A DNA stretch of 64,000 bases, taken from positions 1,941,157 through 2,005,156 of the forward strand of contig NZ_JANUSB010000015.1 in the NCBI RefSeq assembly GCF_024793895.1. The letters are read 5' to 3'. The notes beneath the pieces were generated by a model that worked only from the letters and a program-made list of their open reading frames with translations, was not told the DNA's origin and ran no database searches. Positions 21,794 through 31,811 of the stretch are shown here, in pieces (within the stretch, counting starts at the first letter, position 1; each line of letters starts with the position of its first letter). This DNA is from Serratia sp. AKBS12. GTDB lineage: Bacteria; Pseudomonadota; Gammaproteobacteria; Enterobacterales; Enterobacteriaceae. A program made the position numbers and the translations under genes.

Positions 21794-23740
21794 TTACTCG
21801 CGCGCCAATGCGTCAATCGGGTTCAGACGCGCAGCGTTACGCGCCGGCAGATAGCCAAACACCACGCCAATGCCGGTCGAACAGACAAACGCGCTCACCA
21901 GCGCCGCCGGCGGGAAGCTTATCTGCCAGCCAGGCAGCACCAATTGCACCAGCAGCCCGATGGCTAACGACAGCATGATCCCCAGCGCCCCGCCCACCAG
22001 ACACACCAATACCGCTTCGATCAGGAACTGTTGCAACACGTCGCCGGAACGGGCGCCAACCGCCATGCGGATACCGATTTCACGCGTGCGCTCAGTGACC
22101 GATACCAGCATGATATTCATCACTCCAATACCGCCTACCACCAGCGAGATCACCGCCACCAGCGTCAGGAACAGTTGCAGCGTGCGAGTGGTCTTCTCTG
22201 CGGTTTGCACCAGGCTGTCCATGTTGTAGGTGAAGAAGTCTTTTTTACCGTGCCGCAGCGTCAGCAGACGCGTCAACTGCTGCTCGGCTTCCTGGCTGTT
22301 GTAGCCCTCGCGTATGCGCACGGTGATCGAATCAAAATAGGCGTTGCCCATCAGGCGGTTGGCCATGGTGCTGTACGGTATCCAGATGCTGAGCGTTTTG
22401 CTACTGCCAAACATCGACTGTTTTTGCTGCGCCACGCCCACCACCGTCGCCGGCATATTACCAATCAGAATGACTTCGCCGATGACATTACGGCTATGCG
22501 GGAACAGCCTACGCCGGGTATTGTCGTCGATCACGGCGATCTGCGCCTGCGATTGCAGCTGCAGCGCGTCAATCCCCGTCCCCTGGCTGAAACCCATGCC
22601 GTAAACGCGGAAATATTGTTCGCTGACGCCGTTGACGTTGGCCGCCACGTCAACGTTGCCAAAGCGCAGCCGCATGCTGCTGCCGATGGATGGCGACAGC
22701 GCACTGACGTACGGCTGTTCGCGTAGCGCATCGAGATCGTCATACTTCAGCGATTGGCGGTAGGTGGGATCGTCATCGCCGAAATCCTTGCCGGGATAGA
22801 TATCAACGGTGTTGGTGCCGATGGATTTGATATCCGCCAGCACCATTTGTTTGGCTGCGTCGCCAATCACCAGGATCGACACCACCGACGCGATGCCGAT
22901 GATGATACCGAGCATGGTCAGCGCGGTACGCATCTTGTTGGCCGCCATCGCGCGCCAGGCCATCACCAGCGCCTCGCGAAACCGCCCGCCAATCTGCTGC
23001 CAGGAAGGTGCCGGCGTGGCGAGCTCCAGCGCTTTGGCCTGCGGCCGTTCTGCCGACACCGGCCGGGAGTCGGCAATGATTTCGCCATCGCGGATTTCGA
23101 TGATCCGTTCCGCCTGCTGCGCCACCGCCGGATCATGGGTCACGATGATCACCGTATGTCCCTGCTCGCGCAGCTGCTTGAGGATTGCCATCACCTCTTC
23201 GCCGGAGTGACTATCGAGCGCGCCGGTCGGCTCATCCGCCAGTATCACCTGCCCGCCGTTCATCAAGGCACGGGCGATACTGACACGCTGTTGCTGACCG
23301 CCGGAAAGCTGGCTTGGCCGATAGTCGACGCGCTCCGCCAGCCCCAGCCGCCGCAACAGCGCCTCCGCCCGCTCGCGGCGCGCCGCCTTGCCCAGTCCGG
23401 CATACACCGCCGGCACCTCGACATTGTGCGAGGCGCTGAGGTGCGGCAGCAAATGATAACGCTGGAAGATAAAACCGAAGTGCTCGCGCCGCAACGCCGC
23501 CAGCGCATCGCCGTCAAGAGTAGCGACATCCTGCCCGGCTACCCGATAGGTACCGGCGCTCGGCTGGTCCAGACAACCAAGAATATTCATCAGGGTGGAC
23601 TTACCGGAGCCGGAAGCGCCCATAATCGCCACCATTTCACCGGCGTCGATGCTCAGCGACACATCCTTCAGCACGTCCACCGTCTGCTCGCCGGATTGAT
23701 AGCTGCGTCGAATGCCGTGAAGTTCCAACAAGCTGGCCAT
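21794..23740 (-). CDS. macB: Macrolide export ATP-binding/permease protein MacB
   Basis: A 648-residue inner-membrane ABC pump of the MacAB-TolC efflux system, which exports macrolides and heat-stable enterotoxin-like peptides. The N-terminal ATPase has Walker A GASGSGKST near residue 41, signature [16 protein letters not shown] and Walker B ILADEPTGALDS. The C-terminal part has one membrane helix (about 275-295), a large periplasmic MacB_PCD domain and three more helices. Its start codon touches the macA stop at 23740, so translation is coupled. Confidence 0.96.
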   Translation of the reverse strand: MASLLELHGIRRSYQSGEQTVDVLKDVSLSIDAGEMVAIMGASGSGKSTLMNILGCLDQPSAGTYRVAGQDVATLDGDALAALRREHFGFIFQRYHLLPHLSASHNVEVPAVYAGLGKAARRERAEALLRRLGLAERVDYRPSQLSGGQQQRVSIARALMNGGQVILADEPTGALDSHSGEEVMAILKQLREQGHTVIIVTHDPAVAQQAERIIEIRDGEIIADSRPVSAERPQAKALELATPAPSWQQIGGRFREALVMAWRAMAANKMRTALTMLGIIIGIASVVSILVIGDAAKQMVLADIKSIGTNTVDIYPGKDFGDDDPTYRQSLKYDDLDALREQPYVSALSPSIGSSMRLRFGNVDVAANVNGVSEQYFRVYGMGFSQGTGIDALQLQSQAQIAVIDDNTRRRLFPHSRNVIGEVILIGNMPATVVGVAQQKQSMFGSSKTLSIWIPYSTMANRLMGNAYFDSITVRIREGYNSQEAEQQLTRLLTLRHGKKDFFTYNMDSLVQTAEKTTRTLQLFLTLVAVISLVVGGIGVMNIMLVSVTERTREIGIRMAVGARSGDVLQQFLIEAVLVCLVGGALGIMLSLAIGLLVQLVLPGWQISFPPAALVSAFVCSTGIGVVFGYLPARNAARLNPIDALARE

Positions 23741-24852
23741 CAGTTGGCCTCCGCGCCGCCGCGGCTGACGATCACCTCATCCCCCACGCCCAATCCCTTC
23801 AGGATCTGCACATCGACGTTGTTGCGCATACCGATGGTTACTTCACGCTTTTCTTCTTTGCCCTGTCGCAGCAGCGCGACGGAATAGCGGTTATCGGCGA
23901 TCTGTTCGCCCAGTGCCGCCAGCGGAATTACCGTGGCCTGGCTGACGCCGCCAAGCTGGATATGTACCTGTGCAGTCATCTGCAGGCGCAACAGCCCCTG
24001 CGGGTTCGGCACTTCAAATCGCGCATAGTAGAAGATGGCGTTGTTGACCTTCTCCGGCGTGGGTTGAATATCCTTTAGCACGCCGTCAAAGCGTTTGCTC
24101 GGATCGCCAAGCACGGTAAACCAGGCTTTCTGCCCTGGCCGCAGATGGATGACGTCCGCCTCTGATACCTGCGCCTTCACCAGCATGGTACTGAGGTCTG
24201 CCAGCGTCAGAATGTTCGGCGCCTGCTGCGCCGCAATCACCGTCTGGCCCTGCAGCGTGGTGATTTGCACCACGTCGCCATCCATCGGCGCCTCAATACG
24301 GGTATACGCCAGGTTGATTTTCGCGGTATCCAGACTGGCCTGATTCTTGGCGATCTGCGCCCGGGTGGTTTCTACCTGCGCCTTTTTTACCGCCAGTTCG
24401 GTGGCGTATTTGTCCAGATCCTGACGTGATACCGCCTGAAGCCGGGCCAATTCGCGGTTACGCTGCAAGGTCACCGCCGCCAGTTGCTGTTCGGCCTGCG
24501 CCTGATTCAGTTGCGCGTGCAGTTCACGCAGCGTTGCTTCGCTTTCACGAATGCTGTTTTGCGCCTGTTGCGGATCGATGATCCCCAGCAGCTGTCCTTT
24601 CTTCACCTTGTCGCCGATTTCAACGGTCAGGCTTTCCAGCTGACCACTGACCTGTGCGCCAACGTCGACCTTGCGCACCGCATCCAGTTGCCCTGTCGCC
24701 AGAACATTCTGTTGCAGGTCACGCTTGGCAACCTTGACCGTTTTGAAATTCACCGCCGCCGGATGGCTGACTCGCCAATAAAACAGCGCCGCCACGATTG
24801 CCAGTAAGGCAACGACCAGCACCCAGCGTCGTTTACGTCCTTTAAACCACAT
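23740..24852 (-). CDS. macA: Macrolide efflux periplasmic adaptor MacA
   Basis: A 370-residue HlyD-type membrane-fusion protein that links MacB to TolC and stimulates its ATPase. An N-terminal membrane anchor ([17 protein letters not shown]) is followed by the lipoyl half-motif, a long alpha-hairpin rich in Gln/Ala at about residues 95-175, and the beta-barrel domains. It is the first gene of macAB and is divergent from ybjX. Confidence 0.96.
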   Translation of the reverse strand: MWFKGRKRRWVLVVALLAIVAALFYWRVSHPAAVNFKTVKVAKRDLQQNVLATGQLDAVRKVDVGAQVSGQLESLTVEIGDKVKKGQLLGIIDPQQAQNSIRESEATLRELHAQLNQAQAEQQLAAVTLQRNRELARLQAVSRQDLDKYATELAVKKAQVETTRAQIAKNQASLDTAKINLAYTRIEAPMDGDVVQITTLQGQTVIAAQQAPNILTLADLSTMLVKAQVSEADVIHLRPGQKAWFTVLGDPSKRFDGVLKDIQPTPEKVNNAIFYYARFEVPNPQGLLRLQMTAQVHIQLGGVSQATVIPLAALGEQIADNRYSVALLRQGKEEKREVTIGMRNNVDVQILKGLGVGDEVIVSRGGAEAN

Positions 24853-25049
24853 CGATATATATTCCTGTCTATGACCAGTTGGCGCTACCCACGCTGGCAG
24901 CGGGGGCTAAATTACCATGACCACAGCCTAATAACTAAACCTAAGCTCAACGTTACGCACGACCGTCCTCCTTCAGCCCCCGGTATTGAACTCTCGTTTA
25001 GTGACTGCTTGATGAAATGTGCGCATTCAATACCGCCAAGGATCACATC

Positions 25050-26000
25050 ATGTCACAGCTCAGCTATCCACTCGTATCCACTCGGCCGCTCAATGGCCTG
25101 CAACTGATGCTTTCGCTGATCAACGGCTCGCTGGCACCGAGCCAGGCCTGGCACAAGACCGCATTCCGTCTCAAGTTTATCAGCCGTTCGCTGCTGCACT
25201 GGCGCACCACCTGCGGTCTAATGAATACACTGGCCAGCAACCCGCTACGAGAAGATATCTTGCGTGCCCAGCCCAACCTGCCGTGCAAGCTGCACCGGCC
25301 GTATCTGGCAGCGAACATGACTCAGCTAGAAGGCCTGTTCGCACTGCGCGATCACTACGATCTGATCGCCCAGCGCATGCCGATGAAACTGCGTATCGGT
25401 CACCTCGCTCCACAGCCGATGGTCATCGCCAGCGCCAGCGATAGAAACGGCGAACGCATCACGCTGGAACTGGCGGCGATTGATAAATTGAATAAAGAAG
25501 GAGAGGCGACGCTGTTGCTGCGCAACGCCGGCGGCGTGATGCTGGCGGAAATCACCTTTACCCTGATGCATTTTCAGCAGCAACCGACGCTGTTCATTGG
25601 CGGTCTGCAAGGCGCGAACCATGGGGTGCCGCACGCGGAAATCCAGCAAACCACCAAGGCCTGTCACGGGTTGTTCCCAAAACGCCTGGTGCTGGAAGGC
25701 GTGGGACATCTGGCACGTCATTTAGGCATCCAGCAATTGGTTGCGGTCGGCAACGGCACCCATATTTACCAGAACTGGCGTTATAAAAGTAAAAAGCGCG
25801 ACAAACTGCATGCCGATTACGATCTGTTTTGGCTGTCGATGGGCGGCAAGCCGCTGGCCAATGGCTATTTTCTGCTGCCGGAGCGTATTGCACGCAAGCC
25901 GCTGACGGAGATTGCCAGCAAAAAGCGCGCCGAATACCGCCGTCGCTACCAGTTACTTGATGAGTTGGAGCTTACGCTGGCAACGCACTTTGCTCGCTAA
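25050..26000 (+). CDS. ybjX: VirK/YbjX family protein (DUF535)
   Basis: A 316-residue DUF535 protein like E. coli YbjX and Shigella/Salmonella VirK, linked in those bacteria to envelope stress and antimicrobial-peptide tolerance; the biochemical function is unknown. The start MSQLSYPL was chosen because AAGGA lies just upstream and the longer frame adds 11 unsupported residues. The family-typical ALRDHYDLIAQRMP and YDLFWLSMGG segments are visible. No signal peptide. It converges on ybjD with a 15-bp gap. Confidence 0.88.
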   Translation: MSQLSYPLVSTRPLNGLQLMLSLINGSLAPSQAWHKTAFRLKFISRSLLHWRTTCGLMNTLASNPLREDILRAQPNLPCKLHRPYLAANMTQLEGLFALRDHYDLIAQRMPMKLRIGHLAPQPMVIASASDRNGERITLELAAIDKLNKEGEATLLLRNAGGVMLAEITFTLMHFQQQPTLFIGGLQGANHGVPHAEIQQTTKACHGLFPKRLVLEGVGHLARHLGIQQLVAVGNGTHIYQNWRYKSKKRDKLHADYDLFWLSMGGKPLANGYFLLPERIARKPLTEIASKKRAEYRRRYQLLDELELTLATHFAR

Positions 26001-26015
26001 ACCCGGCGCACAAAT

Positions 26016-27674
26016 TTAATCGGCCCGGCCGCGTGCCAGCCAAACCACCCGCGAAAACATTTTCTTCAGCAGTGGCGGCACCGAATCGGTGCCCCACTCG
26101 CCGGCCTGCAACGCAACCTCAATCGCCAAATCCGGTTTTGAGGAGTGGTGCACCGCTTTCAGAATCACCTTGCGCATCGGCACCTGCGCGTTAATCGGCA
26201 CCGACGCTACGCGGTGATATACCGGACTGAACCCTTCCTTGTACATGAAATGTTCCATGTCCATCGCCGGCAAGGCGGTCAGGCGATCGCGCTCGATATC
26301 GCCATGCTGCTCCAGCACGCTGCGCACGGTGTTGGCGTATTTTTTACCAGCTTCATCGCCATCCACCAGCGCATGCCACTGGATACCCATGCGGCGAGCA
26401 AACTTCAGCAACGGCTTCAGACCGCACTGGGCAAACTCGATCACCCGTACGCCCTCGGTTTCAAAATGATAGCCGCATTGACGCGCCAGTTCGTTCAGCA
26501 GCCAGACTTCGGTTTCCCCTTCTACCAGCAGCCAGCAACGGGCAAACAGCGATGACGGCCGATTGAAACGGATATGGAAGGCAATGCGCCGGGCATCCTC
26601 GGCACCAAGCCCCTGCGGGCCAAGGCGGTAGGTGGCGACCCGGCCGGACTCGCGCACCAGTCGGCAAACCTGATCGACCGGCACCAGCGACACCAGTTCG
26701 CTGGAATTGGTGGTGGTAATGCGCTGCAACGGCAATTGGTTGAGCAATCCCCAGGCGACCGACAGCATGATCGGGTGCAAACGGGTTTCCGGATCTTCCA
26801 CCAACAGCAAGGGCCGCGCGTGCGGCTCCAGCGCCACATTGCCCTTGGCCTGCAATAAGGTGGAAAACATCCCCAACAGTATCAGTCGCATGCTGCGGCT
26901 GTTCGGTTCGGCAACCATCCGATTGATGCTGTCAAGCGAGCGCCATGCCTGTTGTTCCTGCTGCTGACGGCGGCGGCGCGGCCCGCTGACCTGAGCCCCC
27001 TGCTCGGCAAAATAGTGCTCCAACAGTTGCTGCATCGCCGCCAGCCCCTGGCGCAACTCGCCGTTGGTCAGTTTTTGCGGATTACGCACCAGCTCTCGCG
27101 TTAGCTGATTCAATTGTTCGGTCATCGCCTGATGGTCGACCGGTAGGCGCTGGTGGTGCGTGTCGTTACGCAGACGACGAATAAAGCGCGCATCGCGCAG
27201 CCGCAGCACCGGGTGGATACGAATAAGGGCGTGCACCAGTTGATCGATATGGTGCAATTGCAACGGGTTGCCTTCGGCATCCAGGAAACCACGCCAGGTA
27301 CACACCGTATCATCATCGGCCAGCTCGCCCTCGCAGCGGTAATGAATACGGTTCAACCCATCACTTCCCTTGATCCACAACGGCGACAGATGGCGATAGC
27401 GTGGCAGGTGGGCATGGCCAACATCCTTTTCACAGAAGGTGAAGATGATTTGCAGATGCCGCTCCTTCGCCGCCTCATCCCCCGGTGGAAAATGGAAGTC
27501 ATGGGTTTCAAAGCGATAGAGAGCCTGTTCCGGTGCCAGCAATAATGTCAACGCATCCAGCAGACTGGATTTCCCCCAGGCGTTTTCCCCCAGCAGCAGC
27601 GTATTGTCATCCAGCGTCAGCGACAGTCGATTAATGCCACGGAAACCTACAATCTCAACCCGTTCTAAGTACAT
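26016..27674 (-). CDS. ybjD: OLD-family ATPase with TOPRIM nuclease domain YbjD
   Basis: A 552-residue class of OLD-like protein: an N-terminal AAA ATPase of the SMC/ABC type (Walker A GENAWGKSS at residues 29-37, with FRGINRLSLTLDDN before it) and a C-terminal TOPRIM domain beginning LLVEGETEVWLL near residue 385, with a later DGDEAGKKYA acidic motif. The family includes the phage P2 OLD exonuclease. YbjD is widespread in enterobacteria, and its role is not established; a DNA metabolism role is likely. It stands alone between ybjX and lysO as in E. coli. Confidence 0.9.
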   Translation of the reverse strand: MYLERVEIVGFRGINRLSLTLDDNTLLLGENAWGKSSLLDALTLLLAPEQALYRFETHDFHFPPGDEAAKERHLQIIFTFCEKDVGHAHLPRYRHLSPLWIKGSDGLNRIHYRCEGELADDDTVCTWRGFLDAEGNPLQLHHIDQLVHALIRIHPVLRLRDARFIRRLRNDTHHQRLPVDHQAMTEQLNQLTRELVRNPQKLTNGELRQGLAAMQQLLEHYFAEQGAQVSGPRRRRQQQEQQAWRSLDSINRMVAEPNSRSMRLILLGMFSTLLQAKGNVALEPHARPLLLVEDPETRLHPIMLSVAWGLLNQLPLQRITTTNSSELVSLVPVDQVCRLVRESGRVATYRLGPQGLGAEDARRIAFHIRFNRPSSLFARCWLLVEGETEVWLLNELARQCGYHFETEGVRVIEFAQCGLKPLLKFARRMGIQWHALVDGDEAGKKYANTVRSVLEQHGDIERDRLTALPAMDMEHFMYKEGFSPVYHRVASVPINAQVPMRKVILKAVHHSSKPDLAIEVALQAGEWGTDSVPPLLKKMFSRVVWLARGRAD

Positions 27675-27848
27675 CCGTCGCCTCCCGTGCGAACCATCAC
27701 CGTCCCGAATGGGGTGACCTCCAGAGCATGGTCAAAAAACCCGTTGCAGGTCAAGCAGACAAGTATAAATCTGCCGCTTTACTCCGTGACGGCTTTTGGT
27801 TAGCGTGTTGGCCTCGCCTTACCCCAATTCAAGGAAGATAGTTCCATT

Positions 27849-28745
27849 ATGTATTCCGGTCTGCTGATTATTCTATTACCGCTGATTATCGGTTATCTGA
27901 TCCCGTTGCGCAGTAAAACGCTCATCCAGCGTATTAACCGGCTATTGAGCTGGATGGTGTACGTCATTCTGTTTTTTATGGGGATCAGCCTGGCGTTCCT
28001 GGAGAATCTCAGCAGTAATCTGCTACTGATCCTGCAGTACACCACAGTATTCGTTCTGTGTATCTTTTGCGCCAACCTGCTGGCGCTGTACCTGCTGGAA
28101 CGCAATCACCCCTGGCACAACAACCATAAACAGGAAAAGCTGCCGTCGCGACTGCATATGGCGCTGGAATCTCTCAAGCTCTGCGGCGTAGTGCTAGGTG
28201 GTTTCGCCCTTGGGTTGACGCAGTGGTCGTGGTTCGAGCACGCCGCCACCGGCAGTGAATACGCGTTGATCTTCCTGCTGTTGCTGGTGGGGATCCAACT
28301 GCGCAACAGCGGCATGACGTTGCGGCAGATAGCGATCAATCGCCGCGGCATGCTGGTCGGCATGGCGGTGGCCCTCAGCGCATTGGCCGGCGGCGCGCTG
28401 GCGGCGCTGCTGCTGGGCCTGCCGTTCAAAACCGGTCTGGCAATGGCATCGGGGTTCGGCTGGTATTCGCTGTCCGGCATCCTGATCGCCGACGCCTACG
28501 GCCCGGTGCTTGGCAGCACGGCGTTCTTCAACGATCTGGCGCGCGAGCTGGTGGCGATCATGCTGATCCCCACGTTGGTCCGTCGCAGCCGTTCAACCGC
28601 CCTCGGCCTGTGTGGCGCCACCTCGATGGATTTCACCCTGCCGGTTCTGCAACGCAGCGGCGGACTGGAAATGGTGCCGCCTGCCATCGTGCACGGCTTC
28701 CTGCTTAGCCTGCTGGCGCCGGTGCTGATCGCTTTGTTTTCATAA
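27849..28745 (+). CDS. lysO: Lysine exporter LysO
   Basis: A 298-residue inner-membrane protein (formerly YbjE) that exports L-lysine and the analogue thialysine. About eight hydrophobic helices are seen. The conserved LNxxGMTL-type loop (RNSGMTLRQIAINRRGM), the GWYSLSGILIADAYGP stretch and the SMDFTLPVLQRSGG motif match E. coli LysO closely. AAGGAAG lies just upstream of the start. In E. coli aqpZ lies nearby, but here hcp follows directly. Confidence 0.93.
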   Translation: MYSGLLIILLPLIIGYLIPLRSKTLIQRINRLLSWMVYVILFFMGISLAFLENLSSNLLLILQYTTVFVLCIFCANLLALYLLERNHPWHNNHKQEKLPSRLHMALESLKLCGVVLGGFALGLTQWSWFEHAATGSEYALIFLLLLVGIQLRNSGMTLRQIAINRRGMLVGMAVALSALAGGALAALLLGLPFKTGLAMASGFGWYSLSGILIADAYGPVLGSTAFFNDLARELVAIMLIPTLVRRSRSTALGLCGATSMDFTLPVLQRSGGLEMVPPAIVHGFLLSLLAPVLIALFS

Positions 28746-28751
28746 TGGTTA

Positions 28752-28769
28752 TCGGGGGGCCGCCCCCGA
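28752..28769 (+). terminator. Stem-loop after lysO
   Basis: TCGGGGG and CCCCCGA form a 7-bp stem with a 4-nt loop, 6 bp past the lysO stop. There is no real T run, so it may be only a 3'-end stabiliser. Confidence 0.4.
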
Positions 28770-28793
28770 AATAATTCCCATCCTCAGCCAATT

Positions 28794-28807
28794 TTGCGCT
28801 AAATCAA
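28794..28807. promoter_or_regulatory. Candidate FNR site upstream of hcp
   Basis: TTGCG-CTAA-ATCAA has one perfect ATCAA half and two mismatches in the other half. With the TATGCT at 28859-28864 taken as -10 box, it is centred near -70, a known class I position. E. coli hcp is FNR-activated. Confidence 0.55.
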
Positions 28808-28868
28808 ATTTGCTCCACATTGCCAGACAAAAGACTTCTTCAGCACCGGTTGTCGATCTATGCTTTTA

Positions 28869-28891
28869 AACAAGCATTTAAAATGCAACTT
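28869..28891. promoter_or_regulatory. NsrR operator of hcp-hcr
   Basis: Two 11-bp half-sites around a central A at 28880: AACAAGCATTT on the left and, read from the other strand, AAGTTGCATTT on the right. The NsrR half-site consensus is AAGATGCATTT, so the halves have two mismatches and one. It lies just past the probable -10 box and 16 bp before the hcp start, so repression by NsrR, relieved by nitric oxide, is expected. Confidence 0.85.
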
Positions 28892-28906
28892 TAAAAGGAA
28901 ACGACT

Positions 28907-30556
28907 ATGTTCTGCGTGCAATGTGAACAAACCATCCGAACCCCTGCCGGCAACGGCTGCTCTTACGCACAGGGGATGTGCGGCAAAACGGCGGAAACCT
29001 CCGATCTGCAGGATCTGCTGGTGGCCGCGCTACAAGGGCTTTCCGCCTGGGCATTACAGGCTCGTGCCCTGGGGATTGTCGATCATGACGTCGACAGCTT
29101 CGCCCCACGCGCCTTTTTCGCTACCCTGACCAACGTCAACTTCGATTCAGAACGCATCATTGGCTATGCGCGTGAAACCATTGCCCTACGTGATACATTG
29201 GCGGCTCGCTGTCGTCTGCTGGACGCCTCGGCGCAGGTCGATCACCCTCTGGCATCGCTACAACTGGCCGGCAACGATATCGGCACGTTACTGCAACAGG
29301 CCGCCCAGTTCGCCCTGGACGCCGACAAGGCCGAGGTCGGCGATGATATTCACGGTTTGCGCATGCTGTGTCTCTATGGCCTGAAAGGCGCCGCCGCCTA
29401 TATGGAGCACGCACACGTGCTGGGTCAGTTCGACCCGCAGATTTATGCCGAATACCACGCCTTTATGGCCTGGCTCGGTACCCAGCCGCGCGATCTCGAT
29501 ACCTTGCTGAATAACGCGATGGGCATCGGCAAGATGAACTTCAACGTAATGGCGATCCTCGATCGTGGCGAAACCCAGGCTTACGGCGATCCGCAGCCCA
29601 GTGCGGTCAACGTGCGTCCGGTCGCCGGCAAGGCGATCCTGATTTCCGGCCACGATCTGAAAGATCTGCGCATGCTGCTTGAACAAACCGAAGGACAAGG
29701 CGTCAACGTCTATACCCACGGTGAAATGCTGCCGGCACATGGCTATCCGCAACTGAAAAAATTCAAACACCTGGTGGGCAACTACGGCAGCGGCTGGCAA
29801 AACCAGCAGGTGGAGTTCGCCAAGTTCCCCGGTCCGATCGTGATGACCTCCAACTGCATTATCGATCCCGACGTCGGCAACTATGGCGATCGCATCTGGA
29901 CGCGCAGCATCGTCGGCTGGCCTGGCGTCAATCATCTGGAAGGCGATGACTTCTCGGCCATCATTCAGCAGGCCCAGAGCATGCCTGGCTTCCCGTACAG
30001 TGAAATCGAACATCTGATCACCGTCGGTTTCGGCCGCCAGACGTTACTCAATGCGGCCGATACGGTGATCGATCTGGTCAGCCGGAAAAAACTGCGTCAC
30101 GTATTCCTGGTGGGTGGGTGTGACGGCAGCCGCGGCGAGCGCAGCTACTATACCGACTTTGCCCGCGCCGTACCGTCTGACTGCCTGATCATGACGCTGG
30201 CCTGCGGTAAGTATCGTTTTAACAAGCTGGATTTCGGCACGCTGGAAGGCCTGCCGCGTCTGCTGGACGTCGGCCAGTGCAATGATGCCTACGCCGCCAT
30301 CATGCTGGCGGTGAAACTGGCCGACACGCTGGGCTGCTCGGTGAACGATCTGCCCTTGAGCCTGGTGTTGTCCTGGTTTGAGCAAAAGGCGATTGTGATT
30401 TTGCTGACATTACTGTCGCTGGGGGTGAAAAACATCTTTACCGGTCCGACCGCGCCGGGGTTCCTGACCGACAACCTGTTGGCGATCCTCAACCAAAAAT
30501 TCGGCATGCGTCCGATCACCAGCGTTGAGCAGGATCTGCACACCATTCTCGGCTGA
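28907..30556 (+). CDS. hcp: Hydroxylamine reductase / hybrid cluster protein
   Basis: Cytoplasmic iron-sulfur protein with a cubane and a hybrid 4Fe-2O-2S cluster; in E. coli it reduces nitric oxide and takes part in protein S-nitrosylation under anaerobiosis. The 549 residues include the N-terminal cysteines Cys3, Cys6, Cys18 and Cys25 of the enterobacterial class, and the later hybrid-cluster ligands in segments such as [14 protein letters not shown] and [21 protein letters not shown] precedes the start. It is followed after 54 bp by hcr, its NADH reductase; the gap folds into a G+C-rich stem-loop (30570-30592). Confidence 0.96.
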   Translation: MFCVQCEQTIRTPAGNGCSYAQGMCGKTAETSDLQDLLVAALQGLSAWALQARALGIVDHDVDSFAPRAFFATLTNVNFDSERIIGYARETIALRDTLAARCRLLDASAQVDHPLASLQLAGNDIGTLLQQAAQFALDADKAEVGDDIHGLRMLCLYGLKGAAAYMEHAHVLGQFDPQIYAEYHAFMAWLGTQPRDLDTLLNNAMGIGKMNFNVMAILDRGETQAYGDPQPSAVNVRPVAGKAILISGHDLKDLRMLLEQTEGQGVNVYTHGEMLPAHGYPQLKKFKHLVGNYGSGWQNQQVEFAKFPGPIVMTSNCIIDPDVGNYGDRIWTRSIVGWPGVNHLEGDDFSAIIQQAQSMPGFPYSEIEHLITVGFGRQTLLNAADTVIDLVSRKKLRHVFLVGGCDGSRGERSYYTDFARAVPSDCLIMTLACGKYRFNKLDFGTLEGLPRLLDVGQCNDAYAAIMLAVKLADTLGCSVNDLPLSLVLSWFEQKAIVILLTLLSLGVKNIFTGPTAPGFLTDNLLAILNQKFGMRPITSVEQDLHTILG

Positions 30557-30610
30557 TGCCATTATTTCCCGGGGCTGCCTAAGGGCGCCCCGTATGTTTT
30601 GAGGTGCCTT

Positions 30611-31615
30611 ATGACCCAACCCAGCCCACTTTGCTCAAACCGCATGCAGGTACATTCGATCCAGCAGGAAACCGCCGACGTCTGGACCCTTAACCTGATA
30701 AACCATGATTTTTACCCCTATCAACCTGGCCAGTTCGCACTGGTCAGTATTGATAACAGCAATGAAACGCTGCGTGCCTATACTCTCTCGTCCTCACCCG
30801 GCCTGAGTCGCTTTATCAGCATCAGCGTACGCCGCCTGCCGGGGGGCGTCGGCTCACGTTGGCTGACCCAGGCGGTCAGACCCGGCAATACGCTGTGGCT
30901 GTCCGACGCACAAGGCGAATTCAGTTGCCAGCAGCACCCGAGCGATCGCTATCTGATGCTGGCCGCCGGCTGTGGCGTAACGCCAATCATGTCAATGTGC
31001 CGCTGGCTGACGGTCAACCGCCCACGGTGCGATGTGCAGGTGATCTACAGCGTGCGCCAGCCGAGCGAGGTGATTTTCGCCGATCAATGGCCGCAGCTAT
31101 GCGCCGCGCACCCGCAGTTGCAACTGACGCTGATGGCCGAACATGAAGCCCGCCCCGGCTTTCTCAGCGGGCGCATCAACGCCCAACTGCTGCAACAGAC
31201 CGTGCCGGACATCGCGCAACGCACCGTTATGACCTGCGGTCCAGCGCCGTACATGGCGCAGGTTGAGCAACTGTGCCGCCAACTTGGTGTCCCCGCTGCC
31301 CAGTTCCACCAGGAGCAATTCCATACGCCGACGCCCGGCGACGCTGACAGCGAAACTACGCTGGCGCTGCGCATTGGCCAACCGCTGCGTGAATTCCGCG
31401 TACCGGTCGGCAGCACGCTACTGGCGGCGCTGGAGATGCATAACCTGCCGGTGACCGCCGCCTGCCGCGCCGGTGTGTGCGGTTCATGCAAAACCCGCGT
31501 GCTGTCCGGTGATTACACCACCTCCAGCAGTATGACGCTGACGCCGAACGAGATTGCCCAAGGCTACGTGCTAGCCTGTAGCTGTCAGTTGCAAGGTGAC
31601 GTCACCCTCGCCTAA
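30611..31615 (+). CDS. hcr: NADH oxidoreductase Hcr
   Basis: Electron donor to Hcp: a 334-residue FAD/NAD reductase fused to a C-terminal plant-type [2Fe-2S] ferredoxin. The FAD part has [10 protein letters not shown], the NAD part has [13 protein letters not shown], and the ferredoxin motif is [13 protein letters not shown] with a later LACSC. The start MTQPSPL follows GAGGT; the upstream codons from 30599 are not supported. Co-transcribed with hcp behind the NsrR site. Confidence 0.94.
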   Translation: MTQPSPLCSNRMQVHSIQQETADVWTLNLINHDFYPYQPGQFALVSIDNSNETLRAYTLSSSPGLSRFISISVRRLPGGVGSRWLTQAVRPGNTLWLSDAQGEFSCQQHPSDRYLMLAAGCGVTPIMSMCRWLTVNRPRCDVQVIYSVRQPSEVIFADQWPQLCAAHPQLQLTLMAEHEARPGFLSGRINAQLLQQTVPDIAQRTVMTCGPAPYMAQVEQLCRQLGVPAAQFHQEQFHTPTPGDADSETTLALRIGQPLREFRVPVGSTLLAALEMHNLPVTAACRAGVCGSCKTRVLSGDYTTSSSMTLTPNEIAQGYVLACSCQLQGDVTLA

Positions 31616-31622
31616 ACGTTCG

Positions 31623-31654
31623 ATGCCTTATCCCCCGCCGATAAGGCATTTATT
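31623..31654 (+). terminator. Terminator after hcp-hcr
   Basis: ATGCCTTATC and GATAAGGCAT make a perfect 10-bp stem with a 7-nt loop, followed by TTATT. It is 8 bp past the hcr stop. Confidence 0.85.
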
Positions 31655-31742
31655 GGTACGACCATTACCCCATCGCCGGCTAGGGTTATTTCTGGTCAGG
31701 TGTTCTTTACCTTTCCTGACGCCAACGACGCACGGCTGTAAG

Positions 31743-31749
31743 CTATGCT
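31743..31749 (+). promoter_or_regulatory. Possible sigma-S type -10 element of poxB
   Basis: CTATGCT resembles the sigma-S -10 consensus CTATACT and lies 63 bp before the poxB start. E. coli poxB is sigma-S dependent. No clear -35 was found, so the assignment is weak. Confidence 0.35.
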
Positions 31750-31811
31750 TGCAGTTGTTCTGCACGCATCTCACCGGAATGAGCCGCGTGTTTTCACCTG
31801 ATGGGGGAACC

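Noticed and set aside
24853-25049. PhoP box between macA and ybjX
   Set aside because: Single GTTTA-like hexamers occur on both strands, but no direct repeat with 5-bp spacing.
27675-27848. Possible riboswitch or ARG boxes upstream of lysO
   Set aside because: The leader lacks the conserved lysine-riboswitch core, and no pair of ARG boxes fits better than chance.
31596-31811. N-terminal extension of poxB
   Set aside because: The open frame overlaps the hcr end and its terminator; the family start is at 31812.
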